Program-made: the position numbers and the translations under genes
DNA from: Pseudonocardiales bacterium
GTDB lineage: Bacteria; Actinomycetota; Actinomycetes; Mycobacteriales; Pseudonocardiaceae
DNA length: 64,000 nt
Direction: 5' to 3'
NCBI GenBank assembly: GCA_019247305.1
Contig: JAFAPC010000093.1
Span: forward strand, 35,706-99,705
In this document: positions 42,693 through 51,262 of the stretch, piece after piece
Layout: the number at the start of each line of letters is the position of its first letter
Numbering within the stretch: position 1 is the first letter of the stretch
The notes under the pieces: model-generated
What the model saw: only the letters and a program-made list of their open reading frames with translations
Told to the model about the DNA's origin: nothing
The model's database searches: none

Positions 42693-42884
42693 CTACCTAA
42701 CCGTGGCCGGCTGCACCACGCAGTCCGGGCCCGGAAACACCAGTCGCTCATGGCCGTCGTCGAACCGGACGAGGAAAGGCGGCTGGCCGCCGGGTCCCCG
42801 CACCTCGATCACGTCGCCCATGCGGTCGGGTCGGTCGACAGTGCGGCCGTGCACGCACAGCCGGTCACCGATGCTCGCTCGCAT
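42693..42884 (-). CDS. DUF1918 small protein
   Basis: A 63-aa protein matching the DUF1918 pattern: MRASIGDRLCVHGRTV, then DRMGDVIEVRGPGGQPPFLV, then RFDDGHERLVFPGPD. The fold is a small beta barrel and the function is unknown; the family is widespread in actinobacteria. A strong GAGGTGATC ribosome site precedes ATG 42884. It is divergent from phoU, with 197 nt between starts. Confidence 0.85.
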   Translation of the reverse strand: MRASIGDRLCVHGRTVDRPDRMGDVIEVRGPGGQPPFLVRFDDGHERLVFPGPDCVVQPATVR

Positions 42885-43081
42885 GATTGATCACCTCGCT
42901 GGCTCAGGTCAACTGTTGCTCCACCAGATCTGACGCTAGGCCCGTTGGCACCGGAGCTCAACCACCGACCGGGTCGAGTTGCTCGCGCCGCAGACCCCGC
43001 ATCGCCCCGCCCACGGCGCGTTCACCACAGGTTCACCTCACCACCGAGGCTCCGGCGGCGTTGCGGCCGTACCCTCTGGCA

Positions 43082-43732
43082 ATGCGGGAGACTCTGCGGG
43101 CCGAGCTGGGTAGCCTGACCACTGAGCTGGCCAGAGCTACCCGACTGGCCGGGCAGATGATGATCAACGCATCCAGGGCGCTGAGTCACGCTGATCTGGG
43201 GCTCGCCGAACTGGTCATCACCAGCGGAACTGAGCTGTGGACGCTGTGCGATGACCTGGACCAGCGCTGCGCCACGTTGCTCGTCCTGCAGGCACCGGTG
43301 GCCACCGACCTGCGCATGGTGACCGCAACCATGCATGCGGTGGGCGACGTGGAACGGATGTGCACCCTGGCCCAGCACGTGGCCAAAATCGCCCGGATGA
43401 AGCGCCCGACGGCGCCGATCCCCGGTGACCTCCGCCCCGTCTTCGCGCGGATGGGCCTGCTCGCCGCCACACTGGCCCAAGACGCCGCGACCGCGATCGA
43501 AAGCCGGGACCCCTTGTCCGGTGACCGGTTGGCCGAGATCGATGACGAGGTGGACGCGCTGCGCCGGCAAACGTTCCGAATCTTGTTCGGCACAGACTGG
43601 TCGCACGGGGTCGAACCAGCGGCGGACGCCGCGCTCATCGGCCGCTACTACGAGCGCTTCGCCGACCACGCGGTGGCGATCGCGCGCCAGGTCAGCTTTC
43701 TCGTCACCGGCCTGTCGCCCGAGCGGCCTTGA
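43082..43732 (+). CDS. phoU: PhoU-type phosphate signalling protein
   Basis: A 216-aa all-helical protein, MRETLRAELGSLTTELARAT at the start. It has two three-helix PhoU repeats with the acidic metal-binding stretches DDLDQRCATLLVLQAPVATD, LRMVTATMHAVGDVERM and the second-repeat YYERFADHAVAIARQ. PhoU links the PstSCAB importer to the phosphate two-component system, and in actinobacteria restrains phosphate uptake. No pst or phoR genes are adjacent, so it stands alone. ATG 43082 is chosen by homology; frames extend further upstream. Confidence 0.88.
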   Translation: MRETLRAELGSLTTELARATRLAGQMMINASRALSHADLGLAELVITSGTELWTLCDDLDQRCATLLVLQAPVATDLRMVTATMHAVGDVERMCTLAQHVAKIARMKRPTAPIPGDLRPVFARMGLLAATLAQDAATAIESRDPLSGDRLAEIDDEVDALRRQTFRILFGTDWSHGVEPAADAALIGRYYERFADHAVAIARQVSFLVTGLSPERP

Positions 43733-43785
43733 CGCTGCCGCCTGCTCCGAGCCAACTGGTGGGGTCGGCCGCCACGACACCCCAT

Positions 43786-44694
43786 CTAGGGCTGTTGTGC
43801 GATGATCAGTCCGCGTCTGGCTGCTAGTGCTGATTGCACCACTGGACCGTGGTAAGCCGGCAGTGGTCGGCCGTAGGACTGGGCGCGCTCGCCGGCGTCG
43901 TATTCGTGAGCCTGCCATCCGTGGCGGCCAAGCCAGCTTGTCGGGTCCTCGTGTGTGCCTGATTGCCACAGGGTCTTGAGGAAGGCCTCGTCGGGGGAGG
44001 GCGATCTGCTGAGGGAATCGATCATGAGCTGGACCGCGGTCTGGTTTATGTATTCGCTGTTGTACTCGATGGCCAGTCGGTTGCCCGGTGCTGACAGCTG
44101 GCTGATTCTCTCGAGTAGTTGGTCGCGTTCGTGCTGGGTGAGGTACATGAGTAGGCCCTCTGCCAGCCAGGCGGTGGCCGCAGCGGGGTAAAAGCCTGCC
44201 TGGATTAACGCAGCGGGCCAGTCGTGGCGAAGATCAGCGTTGATGGCCACACGCTGGCAGGCTGGTGTGGCATCTCGCTCGGTGAGGATGTGATCTTTGA
44301 ATGTGAGCACCTCGGGGGTGTCCAGCTCGAACAGGCGCACTCCCGCTGGCCAGCTCAGGCGAAAAGCTCGGGTGTCCAGTCCGGCCGCCAAGATCACTAC
44401 TTGGCGGCAGCCTTCTGCGCAGGCATCGCGGAGGTAGTCGTCGAAGAAGCGGGTGCGGATCACTGCGTAACTGGCGACCCAGGACCACAAATCAGCGGTG
44501 TCCTGCGCGGCGGGTGGGTGGTAGTTGGTGAAGGACAGCTCGGCCTCGGCGGCGGTCACGAAATCCGCGGCGAAGGGGTCGTCGAACAGCGGGTCGCTGC
44601 GCTGACTTTCCGCGGCGCGGGCCGCTGCCACGTGTACCGCGGTCAGTCCCACTCCCGTAAGGACCTGGTACTCCTGCCGCTGATTCCCCGCCAT
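43786..44694 (-). CDS. SAM-dependent methyltransferase, TIGR00027/LCMT-like family (second copy)
   Basis: A 302-aa enzyme from ATG 44694 with AGGAGG directly upstream. It has the family marks QVLTGVGLTAVHVAAARAAE near the start, VVILAAGLDTRAFRLSWPAG (about 101-120), LFELDTPEVLTFKD and WLAEGLLMYL. It is a paralogue of the gene at 18647-19549, with a partly different C-terminal half. The substrate is unknown. It is divergent from the PKS-like cluster, sharing a 725-nt upstream region with operator-like repeats, and could contribute a tailoring methylation. Confidence 0.87.
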   Translation of the reverse strand: MAGNQRQEYQVLTGVGLTAVHVAAARAAESQRSDPLFDDPFAADFVTAAEAELSFTNYHPPAAQDTADLWSWVASYAVIRTRFFDDYLRDACAEGCRQVVILAAGLDTRAFRLSWPAGVRLFELDTPEVLTFKDHILTERDATPACQRVAINADLRHDWPAALIQAGFYPAAATAWLAEGLLMYLTQHERDQLLERISQLSAPGNRLAIEYNSEYINQTAVQLMIDSLSRSPSPDEAFLKTLWQSGTHEDPTSWLGRHGWQAHEYDAGERAQSYGRPLPAYHGPVVQSALAARRGLIIAQQP

Positions 44695-45419
44695 ACGTGC
44701 CTCCTGTGAAGAGCCTGCGCAGTGAAGTTGTGTTGGTCTGTGAGCTTGGACCCTCAGTATGGATACCCCCGAGGTAGGATCTGTGATTGTCCTGTGCGGA
44801 TGTGTGGTGGGTGTAAAGGGCTTCCAGCTCGACCGGCCGAAGTCGGCCACTCCCCGCTCCACCACGGCCCGCGGCCCCGCACCCCACCCCCACCTGATCG
44901 GCCCGACGGCCGCATCCAGCACCGCGACCACACCAAACCCACGAATTCGGATTTACGACTATCGTAAGTCCGCAGATTCAGATCTTAGGCTACCGTAAGA
45001 ACGCGCTGAGGTGCGATCTTCTCTTGATCAGACGGTACAGGCGCACCAGATCCGCTGCCAGATGGCAGCATCCTCACGAAGAGTAACTCTATACCCCCCA
45101 ATTGGAGTATTGACGATTATGGGACCAGTGACAATGGTATGAACTCAGATCGGCAATTGAACCAACAACCGGTGTCGAGTTCACTTCAGAGTCAGAGGTG
45201 TCGCAAGGTTCTTTCCGTCTACTCAGCCCTGCCATGAGAACGCAAGCCGGCCAGACCCATCCGCGTTGCCGCGGGTTCTGATCTGATAGGCGGCTGGCCA
45301 GTCTGTTACATGACCTATAGTGATAACCCTAAAAATGTAACTTTTCCACTATTCTTATGTCGCTTCTGGATCGAAGTAGGCGGCTGGCTTCGCAATTTTA
45401 GGGTGGAGGTAGGTTCACG
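44695..45419. other. Divergent regulatory region between the methyltransferase and the PKS-like cluster
   Basis: About 725 nt without a gene. From 44940 on it becomes AT-richer than anything nearby (for example 45301-45370), as expected of promoters. It holds the inverted repeat at 44953-44967 and a related sequence at 44985-44999. Confidence 0.55.
44953..44967. promoter_or_regulatory. Inverted repeat TTACGA-CTA-TCGTAA, candidate operator
   Basis: A perfect 6-bp inverted repeat with a 3-nt spacer, followed 32 nt later by the degenerate copy TTAGGCTACCGTAA. The pair lies between divergent genes; a dimeric regulator spanning two helical faces would fit. Confidence 0.5.
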
Positions 45420-46616
45420 GTGGGGAAGCTTGGTGGTCGACGAAGGGTTGTGGTAGTGGGGACGGGGGCGGTCTCGTCGGCGGGCATGGACTCGGAATCC
45501 CATGCATTGGGCCTGAAGGCTGGATGGCCGCTATGTGAAGCGCTCGGGAGTGGGTTCGAAGAATTCGATCATGCGATTGGCTGTCGCGTTGCGTCCATAG
45601 CGAACATCGACGGGCTGCCGAGGCATGTCAGCTTGGGGTTGCCCGCGGTCCGTGAGGCAGTCGAGGACGCTGGATTGTCTGATCGAGAGCGCGCCGAGAC
45701 CGATGTCATTGCAGCGACCGCGATCAGCGCCATTGTGGAGTTAGAGGCTGCCCACCGCGACGGGGTGGCTCCGCCGGCCGGTTGGTTCGGCTTCGACCTG
45801 TTGACCGAGCGCGTGCGGGCTGAACTGGGTATCTGTGGCCGCTCGGTGACGGTTTCCACCGGATGCACCACGTCGCTGGATGCCCTCGGCGCCGCAGCCG
45901 ACGCGGTCGCTTCCGGTCGCTCCCCTCGGGTGTTGGTGACCGCCGCGGAAGCTGCGTTAACTCCTACGGTGGTGGCCGGTTTTCAGCGCGTCGGCGCGTT
46001 ATCGACCCGACCGGTGCCACCCGAGCGGGCAAGTTGCCCGTTCTCCCGTGAACGGGATGGATTCGTGCTCGGCGAGGGTGCTGCCGCGCTGGTGGTGGAA
46101 GACGCTGAGCTGGCCGCCGCCAGAGGAGCGCGGCCGGTCTTGGAAATCTGCGGCTGGGGGTCGGTGTCGAGCGCATATCACATGACCGGCATCCGCGAGA
46201 CCGGTGAGGACATTGCCAGATCCATCCGGCAGGCCTTGGACAACGCCGGTGTTTCGGCCAATGCGATCGACTGCATTGACGCCCATGGGTCCTCAACCCC
46301 CCTCAACGATGCCAGCGAGGCTGCCGCCTTCGCCGATGTCTTCGGGAACCGGTTGGGTTCGATACCGGTCACGGCCCAGAAGGGTGTTCTGGGCCACCCG
46401 CTTGGGGCGTCGAACCTGCTGGAAGTCGTCGGGTTGGCCGGCTTACTGCCGAAAGGAGTGCTGCCGCCGGTCAAGAACACCACCAGGGACACCCTCGACG
46501 AGCCGGTGGACCTCGTGCTTGATGAGCCCCGGCACGTGCAGTCCGAGTACGTGATCAAGACTAGCAGCGGTTTCTCTGGCTTGCACAGCGCCTGTGTCAT
46601 CCGGGTGATCTCATGA
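45420..46616 (+). CDS. Beta-ketoacyl synthase (type II PKS/FAS-like, active KS)
   Basis: A 398-aa ketosynthase for decarboxylative condensation. The Cys-His-His triad is complete: Cys149 in TVSTGCTTSLDALG, His289 in IDAHGSSTPLND and His326 in KGVLGHPLGASN, with Lys321. It begins at GTG 45420 with GGAGGTAGG about 12-20 nt upstream and a Rossmann-like VVVGTGAVSSAGMDS. The active-site context TGCTTS is unlike FabF (TACA) and closer to aromatic or highly reducing type II KSs. It overlaps the following gene by 4 nt and opens the eleven-gene cluster. Confidence 0.88.
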   Translation: MGKLGGRRRVVVVGTGAVSSAGMDSESHALGLKAGWPLCEALGSGFEEFDHAIGCRVASIANIDGLPRHVSLGLPAVREAVEDAGLSDRERAETDVIAATAISAIVELEAAHRDGVAPPAGWFGFDLLTERVRAELGICGRSVTVSTGCTTSLDALGAAADAVASGRSPRVLVTAAEAALTPTVVAGFQRVGALSTRPVPPERASCPFSRERDGFVLGEGAAALVVEDAELAAARGARPVLEICGWGSVSSAYHMTGIRETGEDIARSIRQALDNAGVSANAIDCIDAHGSSTPLNDASEAAAFADVFGNRLGSIPVTAQKGVLGHPLGASNLLEVVGLAGLLPKGVLPPVKNTTRDTLDEPVDLVLDEPRHVQSEYVIKTSSGFSGLHSACVIRVIS

Positions 46617-47467
46617 GGACCGCAGTCGAGGAACTTGACGTGCTGGCCAGCCGGGTTCTGCTGCCGAGCGAAGGCGAGACGGTCGAGCTTGCTAGCCGGC
46701 GTCCTGGCCAGCCCGTCATCGAAGTGCCGGCCTTCGCCCAGGACCCCCGCCGTGCGGAGGGGGTGCCCCCCCGCGTCGGCCGCCGCATCGACCGGTTCTC
46801 CGCGCTGGCCTACCACGCGGTGTCTGACCTCGTCGCCCCGCTTGTCATGCCCGCACCCGAGCGGGTGGGCGTCTTCTTCGCCAACACCCGCGCCGGATGG
46901 GCCTACGCGGAGCCCCAGATGAAGTCAATGATCAGTCGAGGGCCTCGGGCGGTGCAGCCCTATTTCGTTACCGCGTGGTTCCCAACAGCGGCCACTGGCG
47001 AGGTCACCATCGGGCTGGGCTTCCGAGGCTGTGCCAAGACCACCACTGGCCGCCTGTCCGGTTTCGCTGAGGCGCTGTGGCTGGCCAGGGACGCGCTGGA
47101 ACGACAGGCCATTGACGTCGCCATCGTGGGCGCCGTTGAGTCCGTGGTCACCCCGTTCGCGTTGCTGGACTGGCCCCTGGGGCAGGGCTTGCCGACGGCG
47201 GGCGCGGCAGAGGGGGCGGCTGTCTTTGCGGTGCGGCAGCGACCGGTAACCGACCAGGGCACCAACGGTGCGGCATTGCGCGGCTTGCGTTACGAGGCTA
47301 CCGACCGTACTACCGCTGCGGACCGGCATTGGATTCCCACTCTGAGCATCGCGGCCGAGCTCGCGAACCGCATCGCCCAAGTCCCCGACGTGGACTGTGA
47401 CGTCGAGGTGGCCTTGGGCGGCGGCTACCGCGTCACGGTCGGGCACGGATCCAGAAAGGCGCCGTGA
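46613..47467 (+). CDS. Short ketosynthase-like partner (possible chain-length-factor analogue)
   Basis: A 284-aa protein overlapping the KS by 4 nt. Its middle shows a weak thiolase-fold pattern: APERVGVFFANTRAGWAYAE, TGEVTIGLGFRGCAKTTTGR then LSGFAEALWLARDALERQAI and DVAIVGAVESVVTPFALLDW. It lacks the C-terminal half of a KS: there is no HGTG-type or GH-type His. Chain-length factors are also catalytically dead but are about 400 aa, so this is markedly shorter. A KS/CLF-like heterodimer is inferred from position. Confidence 0.65.
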   Translation: MRTAVEELDVLASRVLLPSEGETVELASRRPGQPVIEVPAFAQDPRRAEGVPPRVGRRIDRFSALAYHAVSDLVAPLVMPAPERVGVFFANTRAGWAYAEPQMKSMISRGPRAVQPYFVTAWFPTAATGEVTIGLGFRGCAKTTTGRLSGFAEALWLARDALERQAIDVAIVGAVESVVTPFALLDWPLGQGLPTAGAAEGAAVFAVRQRPVTDQGTNGAALRGLRYEATDRTTAADRHWIPTLSIAAELANRIAQVPDVDCDVEVALGGGYRVTVGHGSRKAP

Positions 47468-47484
47468 CCATGAAAGGAGCCCCC

Positions 47485-48330
47485 GTGATTGGTATGCCCA
47501 CTGAATCGTCAACCCTCGGGTGCGCCGGCGAGGCGCCATCTGATAGCCCGCTGACCGCTCGCGTCGTGTTGGTTACCGGGGGCAGCCGGGGAATCGGCCT
47601 TGCCTGCGCTGCCGAGCTCGGCAGGCTGGGCGCCACCGTGGTCATCTCGGCCACTACCCCGGAAACCGCGCACAAGGGCCTTGCCGCCCTGCGCGAATCG
47701 GGTGTTCATCGACTCGACGGCCACACGGCCGACGTACGCGACCAGGGACAGGTTGATGCGCTTTTCGACGCCATCATCCGCGTGCACGGACACTGCGACG
47801 TGCTGGTTAACAATGCTGGCATCGGTGGCATGACTCGTATTCAGGACACGCCCGATGAGGTGTGGGACCGCATTATCGACACCAACCTCACTGGCGCGTT
47901 TCGGGTGACCCGGGCCTGGATGCTGCGTTCCGGTGCCCCCGAACGCGGCTGGGGCCGGATCATCAACATTGCCTCGACCGCGGGCAAGCAGGCCGCGCCG
48001 CTGGGGCTGGCGTACTCGGCGAGCAAACATGGGCTGGTCGGGATGACGAGGACGCTGGCCGCTGACCTGGCGGGTACCGGCATCACCGTCAACGCCGTGT
48101 GCCCTGGTCTGGTCGATACGGACCTGAGCACGGGGGTTATTAACCAATTGGCCGAGGCGAAGTCCATGACACCCGAGGAGGTGCTGCGGATGCGTAACAA
48201 GCTCGTCCCCATTGGCCGACACCTGCGTCCGGACGAGGTGGCCCGAATGGTTGGTTTTTTGGCGGCGCCGGAGGCAGATGGGATCACCGGGCAAACATTC
48301 AACGTGTGCGGGGGCATGGGAGTTTACTGA
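47485..48330 (+). CDS. SDR-family ketoreductase (ActIII/FabG-like)
   Basis: A 281-aa short-chain dehydrogenase. It has VVLVTGGSRGIGLACAAELG (cofactor site), NNAGIGGMTRIQDTPDEVWD and the catalytic set: Ser in IINIASTAGKQAAPLG and YSASKHG, with PGLVDTDLSTG after. It should reduce a beta-keto intermediate with NADPH. GTG 47485 is chosen because AAAGGAG lies 7 nt upstream. The length and GGMGVY end match polyketide ketoreductases such as ActIII. Confidence 0.88.
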   Translation: MIGMPTESSTLGCAGEAPSDSPLTARVVLVTGGSRGIGLACAAELGRLGATVVISATTPETAHKGLAALRESGVHRLDGHTADVRDQGQVDALFDAIIRVHGHCDVLVNNAGIGGMTRIQDTPDEVWDRIIDTNLTGAFRVTRAWMLRSGAPERGWGRIINIASTAGKQAAPLGLAYSASKHGLVGMTRTLAADLAGTGITVNAVCPGLVDTDLSTGVINQLAEAKSMTPEEVLRMRNKLVPIGRHLRPDEVARMVGFLAAPEADGITGQTFNVCGGMGVY

Positions 48331-48377
48331 CCGCGAATAAGCCCCGCCAACGGACAACGAGCTCGGAGGAGCGAAAC

Positions 48378-48848
48378 ATGTTCGACCGCAAACCACATCC
48401 GCACGTAGAGATGTTACGCGCTATCTATGCGGACTTGAGCCTGCTGACGGAATTTGCGAGCGAGGACATTGTGCTGCACGCCGCTGGACCACGTGACCTC
48501 ATGCCTGCTGGGGCACGTGGCATCATGACCGGCGATTACATCGGCAAGCGGGCCGTGCTGGCCAGGGAAACGGAGCTGTTTCGGCGATCCGGAGGCTCAC
48601 TCGTCATGACCCCGGGCGACATCGTCGCCAACGATTGTTTCGGCGCCGTGTTGGGCCGCCTCGCCGCGAATCGCCATGGCCACCGATTCGAGGGCGAGTT
48701 CTGTGGGCTCTGGCGATTCCAGGGCGGCCATATCGTGGAACACTGGGAAAACGCTGCGGACTGGCCGGCGGCTGAACGTTTCTTCATGGAAGAACTCGAC
48801 GATGAAGCCACATCCGAACCCGCCGACACGTGTCGCTCGACCGACTAA
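48378..48848 (+). CDS. NTF2/SnoaL-like protein
   Basis: A 156-aa member of the NTF2-like fold from ATG 48378 with GGAGG upstream. Cone-shaped pocket features are seen in LRAIYADLSLLTEFASEDIV, DYIGKRAVLARETELFRRSG and FCGLWRFQGGHIVEHWENAA DW split across strands. SnoaL-like proteins act as polyketide cyclases, epimerases or isomerases. It is the first of two in the cluster and likely handles a cyclisation or isomerisation step (inferred). Confidence 0.72.
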   Translation: MFDRKPHPHVEMLRAIYADLSLLTEFASEDIVLHAAGPRDLMPAGARGIMTGDYIGKRAVLARETELFRRSGGSLVMTPGDIVANDCFGAVLGRLAANRHGHRFEGEFCGLWRFQGGHIVEHWENAADWPAAERFFMEELDDEATSEPADTCRSTD

Positions 48849-48859
48849 GGGGTGCGGCG

Positions 48860-49816
48860 ATGACGGGACGCATCGATATCCACCACCACGCGCTGTCGGC
48901 CGACGTTATCGAGCTGATGCGTGAGCGTGGGCTGCCCATGCCGAGCCAGCAGTGGCGCCTGAACGACACCCTCGAGCTGATGGACGCGAACGAGATCGAG
49001 ACCAGCGTCATATCCAATGTCATCCCCTGCGACGTGCTCGGCGAGGCGACACAGGTGCATCGGCTGGCCCGACAGGTGAACGAGGCAGCCGCGGAGGTGG
49101 TGACCACGCGCCCGAACCGGTTCGGCTTCTTCGCGATCCTGCCGCTGCCACATGTGGACCTCGCCCTGGCGGAGGCCGCATACGCCCTTGACGAACTGGG
49201 AGCTGACGGGGTGGTGCTGCTGGCCCACGGCGGCGACCACTACCTGGGCGACCCGCTGTTCGACCCGCTCTTTGCGGAGTTGAACCGTCGCCAGGCGGTC
49301 GTCCTCGTGCATCCGCTGGACCTGCCGCAGGGCAGCGCGCCAGGTGTGCCCTCCGTGTATGCGGACTACCTGCTGGACACGACACGGGCCGCCATCAATC
49401 TGATCACATCGGGCACCCTGGCCCGCTACCCACACGTGTCGATCATCCTGTCCCACGCTGGCGGATTTCTGCCGTACGCGGCCACCCGGATCGAGGTCGC
49501 CGCCGGCGCCCTGGCCAATGTGGATCAAGCCACCGTGTGGGACGGTATTCGGCGCTGCTACTACGACGTGGCGCTATCAGTACCCTCGGCGCTGCCAAGC
49601 CTGCTCGCCGCCGTCGACTCCAGTCGCATCCTCTACGGAACCGACTGGAGTGGTGTCCCCGCATCGGTGGTCGAGCGCGCCACCCGCGCTCTGGATGAGG
49701 CCGCCGGGCTCGACGACCCCACTCGCCGGGCGATCAACCGGGGTAATGCCCTGGGCCTGCTACCGAGCCTGGCCAGCCGCCTGAGCACCACGCCGACCCC
49801 CACCCCACTACGGTGA
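48860..49816 (+). CDS. Amidohydrolase-2 family enzyme (ACMSD-like decarboxylase)
   Basis: A 318-aa TIM-barrel metalloenzyme. Metal ligands are His8 and His10 in IDIHHH, plus a later His in VLVHPLDLPQG, the IILSHAGGFLPYA segment and the catalytic GTDWSG. Its relatives include aminocarboxymuconate semialdehyde decarboxylase and 6-methylsalicylate-type decarboxylases, so a decarboxylation of an aromatic or beta-keto acid is likely. ATG 48860 follows AAGGGG. It overlaps the next gene by 4 nt. Confidence 0.8.
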   Translation: MTGRIDIHHHALSADVIELMRERGLPMPSQQWRLNDTLELMDANEIETSVISNVIPCDVLGEATQVHRLARQVNEAAAEVVTTRPNRFGFFAILPLPHVDLALAEAAYALDELGADGVVLLAHGGDHYLGDPLFDPLFAELNRRQAVVLVHPLDLPQGSAPGVPSVYADYLLDTTRAAINLITSGTLARYPHVSIILSHAGGFLPYAATRIEVAAGALANVDQATVWDGIRRCYYDVALSVPSALPSLLAAVDSSRILYGTDWSGVPASVVERATRALDEAAGLDDPTRRAINRGNALGLLPSLASRLSTTPTPTPLR

Positions 49817-50805
49817 CTCTCAGTGAAGCGGCCCCCGGCGTGTACGCATGGGTACAGCCCGACGGTTCATGGTTCATCAACAACGCCGGGGCGATCCACG
49901 GCGGGGACGACGTCGTCCTCATCGATACCTGCGCCACCGCGTCGCGCACCCGTCGTTTTCTCGGTGCCGTCGCCGACGCGACCGGCGGGGCACCGATACG
50001 CCTCGCTGTCAATACGCACTGGCACGGTGACCACACCTTCGGCAACGCGTTGCTGCCGGCGTCGACCGTGCTGATCGGCCACGAGCACACCAGAAACGAC
50101 ATCCTGGCCGACACTATGCTAGCCACCGAGCTTTCCTCGATCTGGACCCCAACCCCGGACTGGGGGCTTTCCCAGACCCGTGCGCCCACCGTCGTCCTGC
50201 GTCACGACCTGACTCTGTTCGCCGGTGATCACCGGATCGACCTGCGCCATCCCGGCCACGAGGCGCATACCCAGGGCGATGTCGTGGCCTGGCTGCCCCG
50301 CCACCGGGTGCTGTTCGCAGGTGACCTGCTGTTCCACCACGTCACACCCCTCGTCCTGCAGGGGTCGATTGCTGGCGCACTGCGGTCGATGGACTGGCTG
50401 CGTCAGTTCCCCGCGGAGCGCATCATCCCGGGGCACGGCCCAGTCCTCGACGACGCAGAACTGGCCGAGGTCCTCGACGCGCAGACCCGGTACTACCAAC
50501 TGATCCAACACACTGCGCGGGCCGGACAGGCTGCCGGCCGCACGCCAGTGCAAGCCGCGCACGACTGCGACCTCGGAGAGTTCGCCAGTTGGCCCGACCC
50601 GCATCGGATCGTGCTGAACCTGCACCGTGCGTACGCCGACGCCACCGGCGACGCCATTGACCTCATAAGCGCATTCACCGATGCCATTACCTTCAACGGT
50701 GGCCCCTTTGACTGCGCCGTCAACCATGACACTTGGGTGCCGGGTCTTCGTGATATCAGTGCACCCGACGAGATAGCTGGGCGCCGCCAACCCAATACCG
50801 ACTGA
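49813..50805 (+). CDS. Metallo-beta-lactamase-fold hydrolase (possible thioesterase)
   Basis: A 330-aa protein. The zinc motif HWHGDH at 69-74 is complete, with later ligands in RHPGHEAHTQGDV, LFAGDLLF and IIPGHGP. Fungal polyketide pathways use enzymes of this fold as ACP thioesterases, often beside a decarboxylase, and the same pair occurs here; a chain-release role is inferred from that. Other reactions of the fold (lactonase, hydrolase) remain possible. GTG 49813 overlaps the preceding stop. Confidence 0.8.
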   Translation: MTLSEAAPGVYAWVQPDGSWFINNAGAIHGGDDVVLIDTCATASRTRRFLGAVADATGGAPIRLAVNTHWHGDHTFGNALLPASTVLIGHEHTRNDILADTMLATELSSIWTPTPDWGLSQTRAPTVVLRHDLTLFAGDHRIDLRHPGHEAHTQGDVVAWLPRHRVLFAGDLLFHHVTPLVLQGSIAGALRSMDWLRQFPAERIIPGHGPVLDDAELAEVLDAQTRYYQLIQHTARAGQAAGRTPVQAAHDCDLGEFASWPDPHRIVLNLHRAYADATGDAIDLISAFTDAITFNGGPFDCAVNHDTWVPGLRDISAPDEIAGRRQPNTD

Positions 50806-50827
50806 TGAACCGATGTGGAGGATCGGC

Positions 50828-51262
50828 ATGAGTGACACCCAAGCCGACGCGGATACGATTCGCGATCTGGAGAAACAACGATTTTGCGCTATGCGGGACG
50901 GTGATGTCGATGTGCTCGACGCGCTGTACACCGACGAGATGTTCTACACGCACTCCAACGCTACCCGTGACACCAAGGCCTCCTTGCTGGCAAAGATCCG
51001 GAACCAGGAACTGCGGTGCACGGATGTGGTCCACGAGCCAGAGGATCACGTCGTCGTCATCGGTGACACGGCGATCGCGGCCGGGCGGGTGATCGGGACG
51101 GTGTACGTGAACGGTATCGCCTTCAAACAGTGCAACCGGGCGCTGGCGGTGTGGGCCCGGCAGTGCGGGCGCTGGCGGCTGATCGCCTACCAGTCAACGC
51201 CCATCCCGCCGGGTGAGGTGGACTCCGACCAGGGTGATCAGAGCAGGAGAAACACGATATGA
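50828..51262 (+). CDS. NTF2/SnoaL-like protein (second copy)
   Basis: A 144-aa NTF2-like protein from ATG 50828 (GGAGGATCGGC upstream). Landmarks are IRDLEKQRFCAMRDGDVDVL, ALYTDEMFYTHSNATRDTKA, VVVIGDTAIAAGRVIGTVYV and WRLIAYQSTPIP. The family includes polyketide cyclases and ketosteroid isomerases. It is not closely similar to the gene at 48378, so the two probably act on different intermediates. ATGA couples it to the next gene. Confidence 0.75.
   Translation: MSDTQADADTIRDLEKQRFCAMRDGDVDVLDALYTDEMFYTHSNATRDTKASLLAKIRNQELRCTDVVHEPEDHVVVIGDTAIAAGRVIGTVYVNGIAFKQCNRALAVWARQCGRWRLIAYQSTPIPPGEVDSDQGDQSRRNTI

Noticed and set aside
42471..42890. Plus-strand gene across the DUF1918 locus
   Set aside because: It is the opposite-strand reading of a clear DUF1918 gene.
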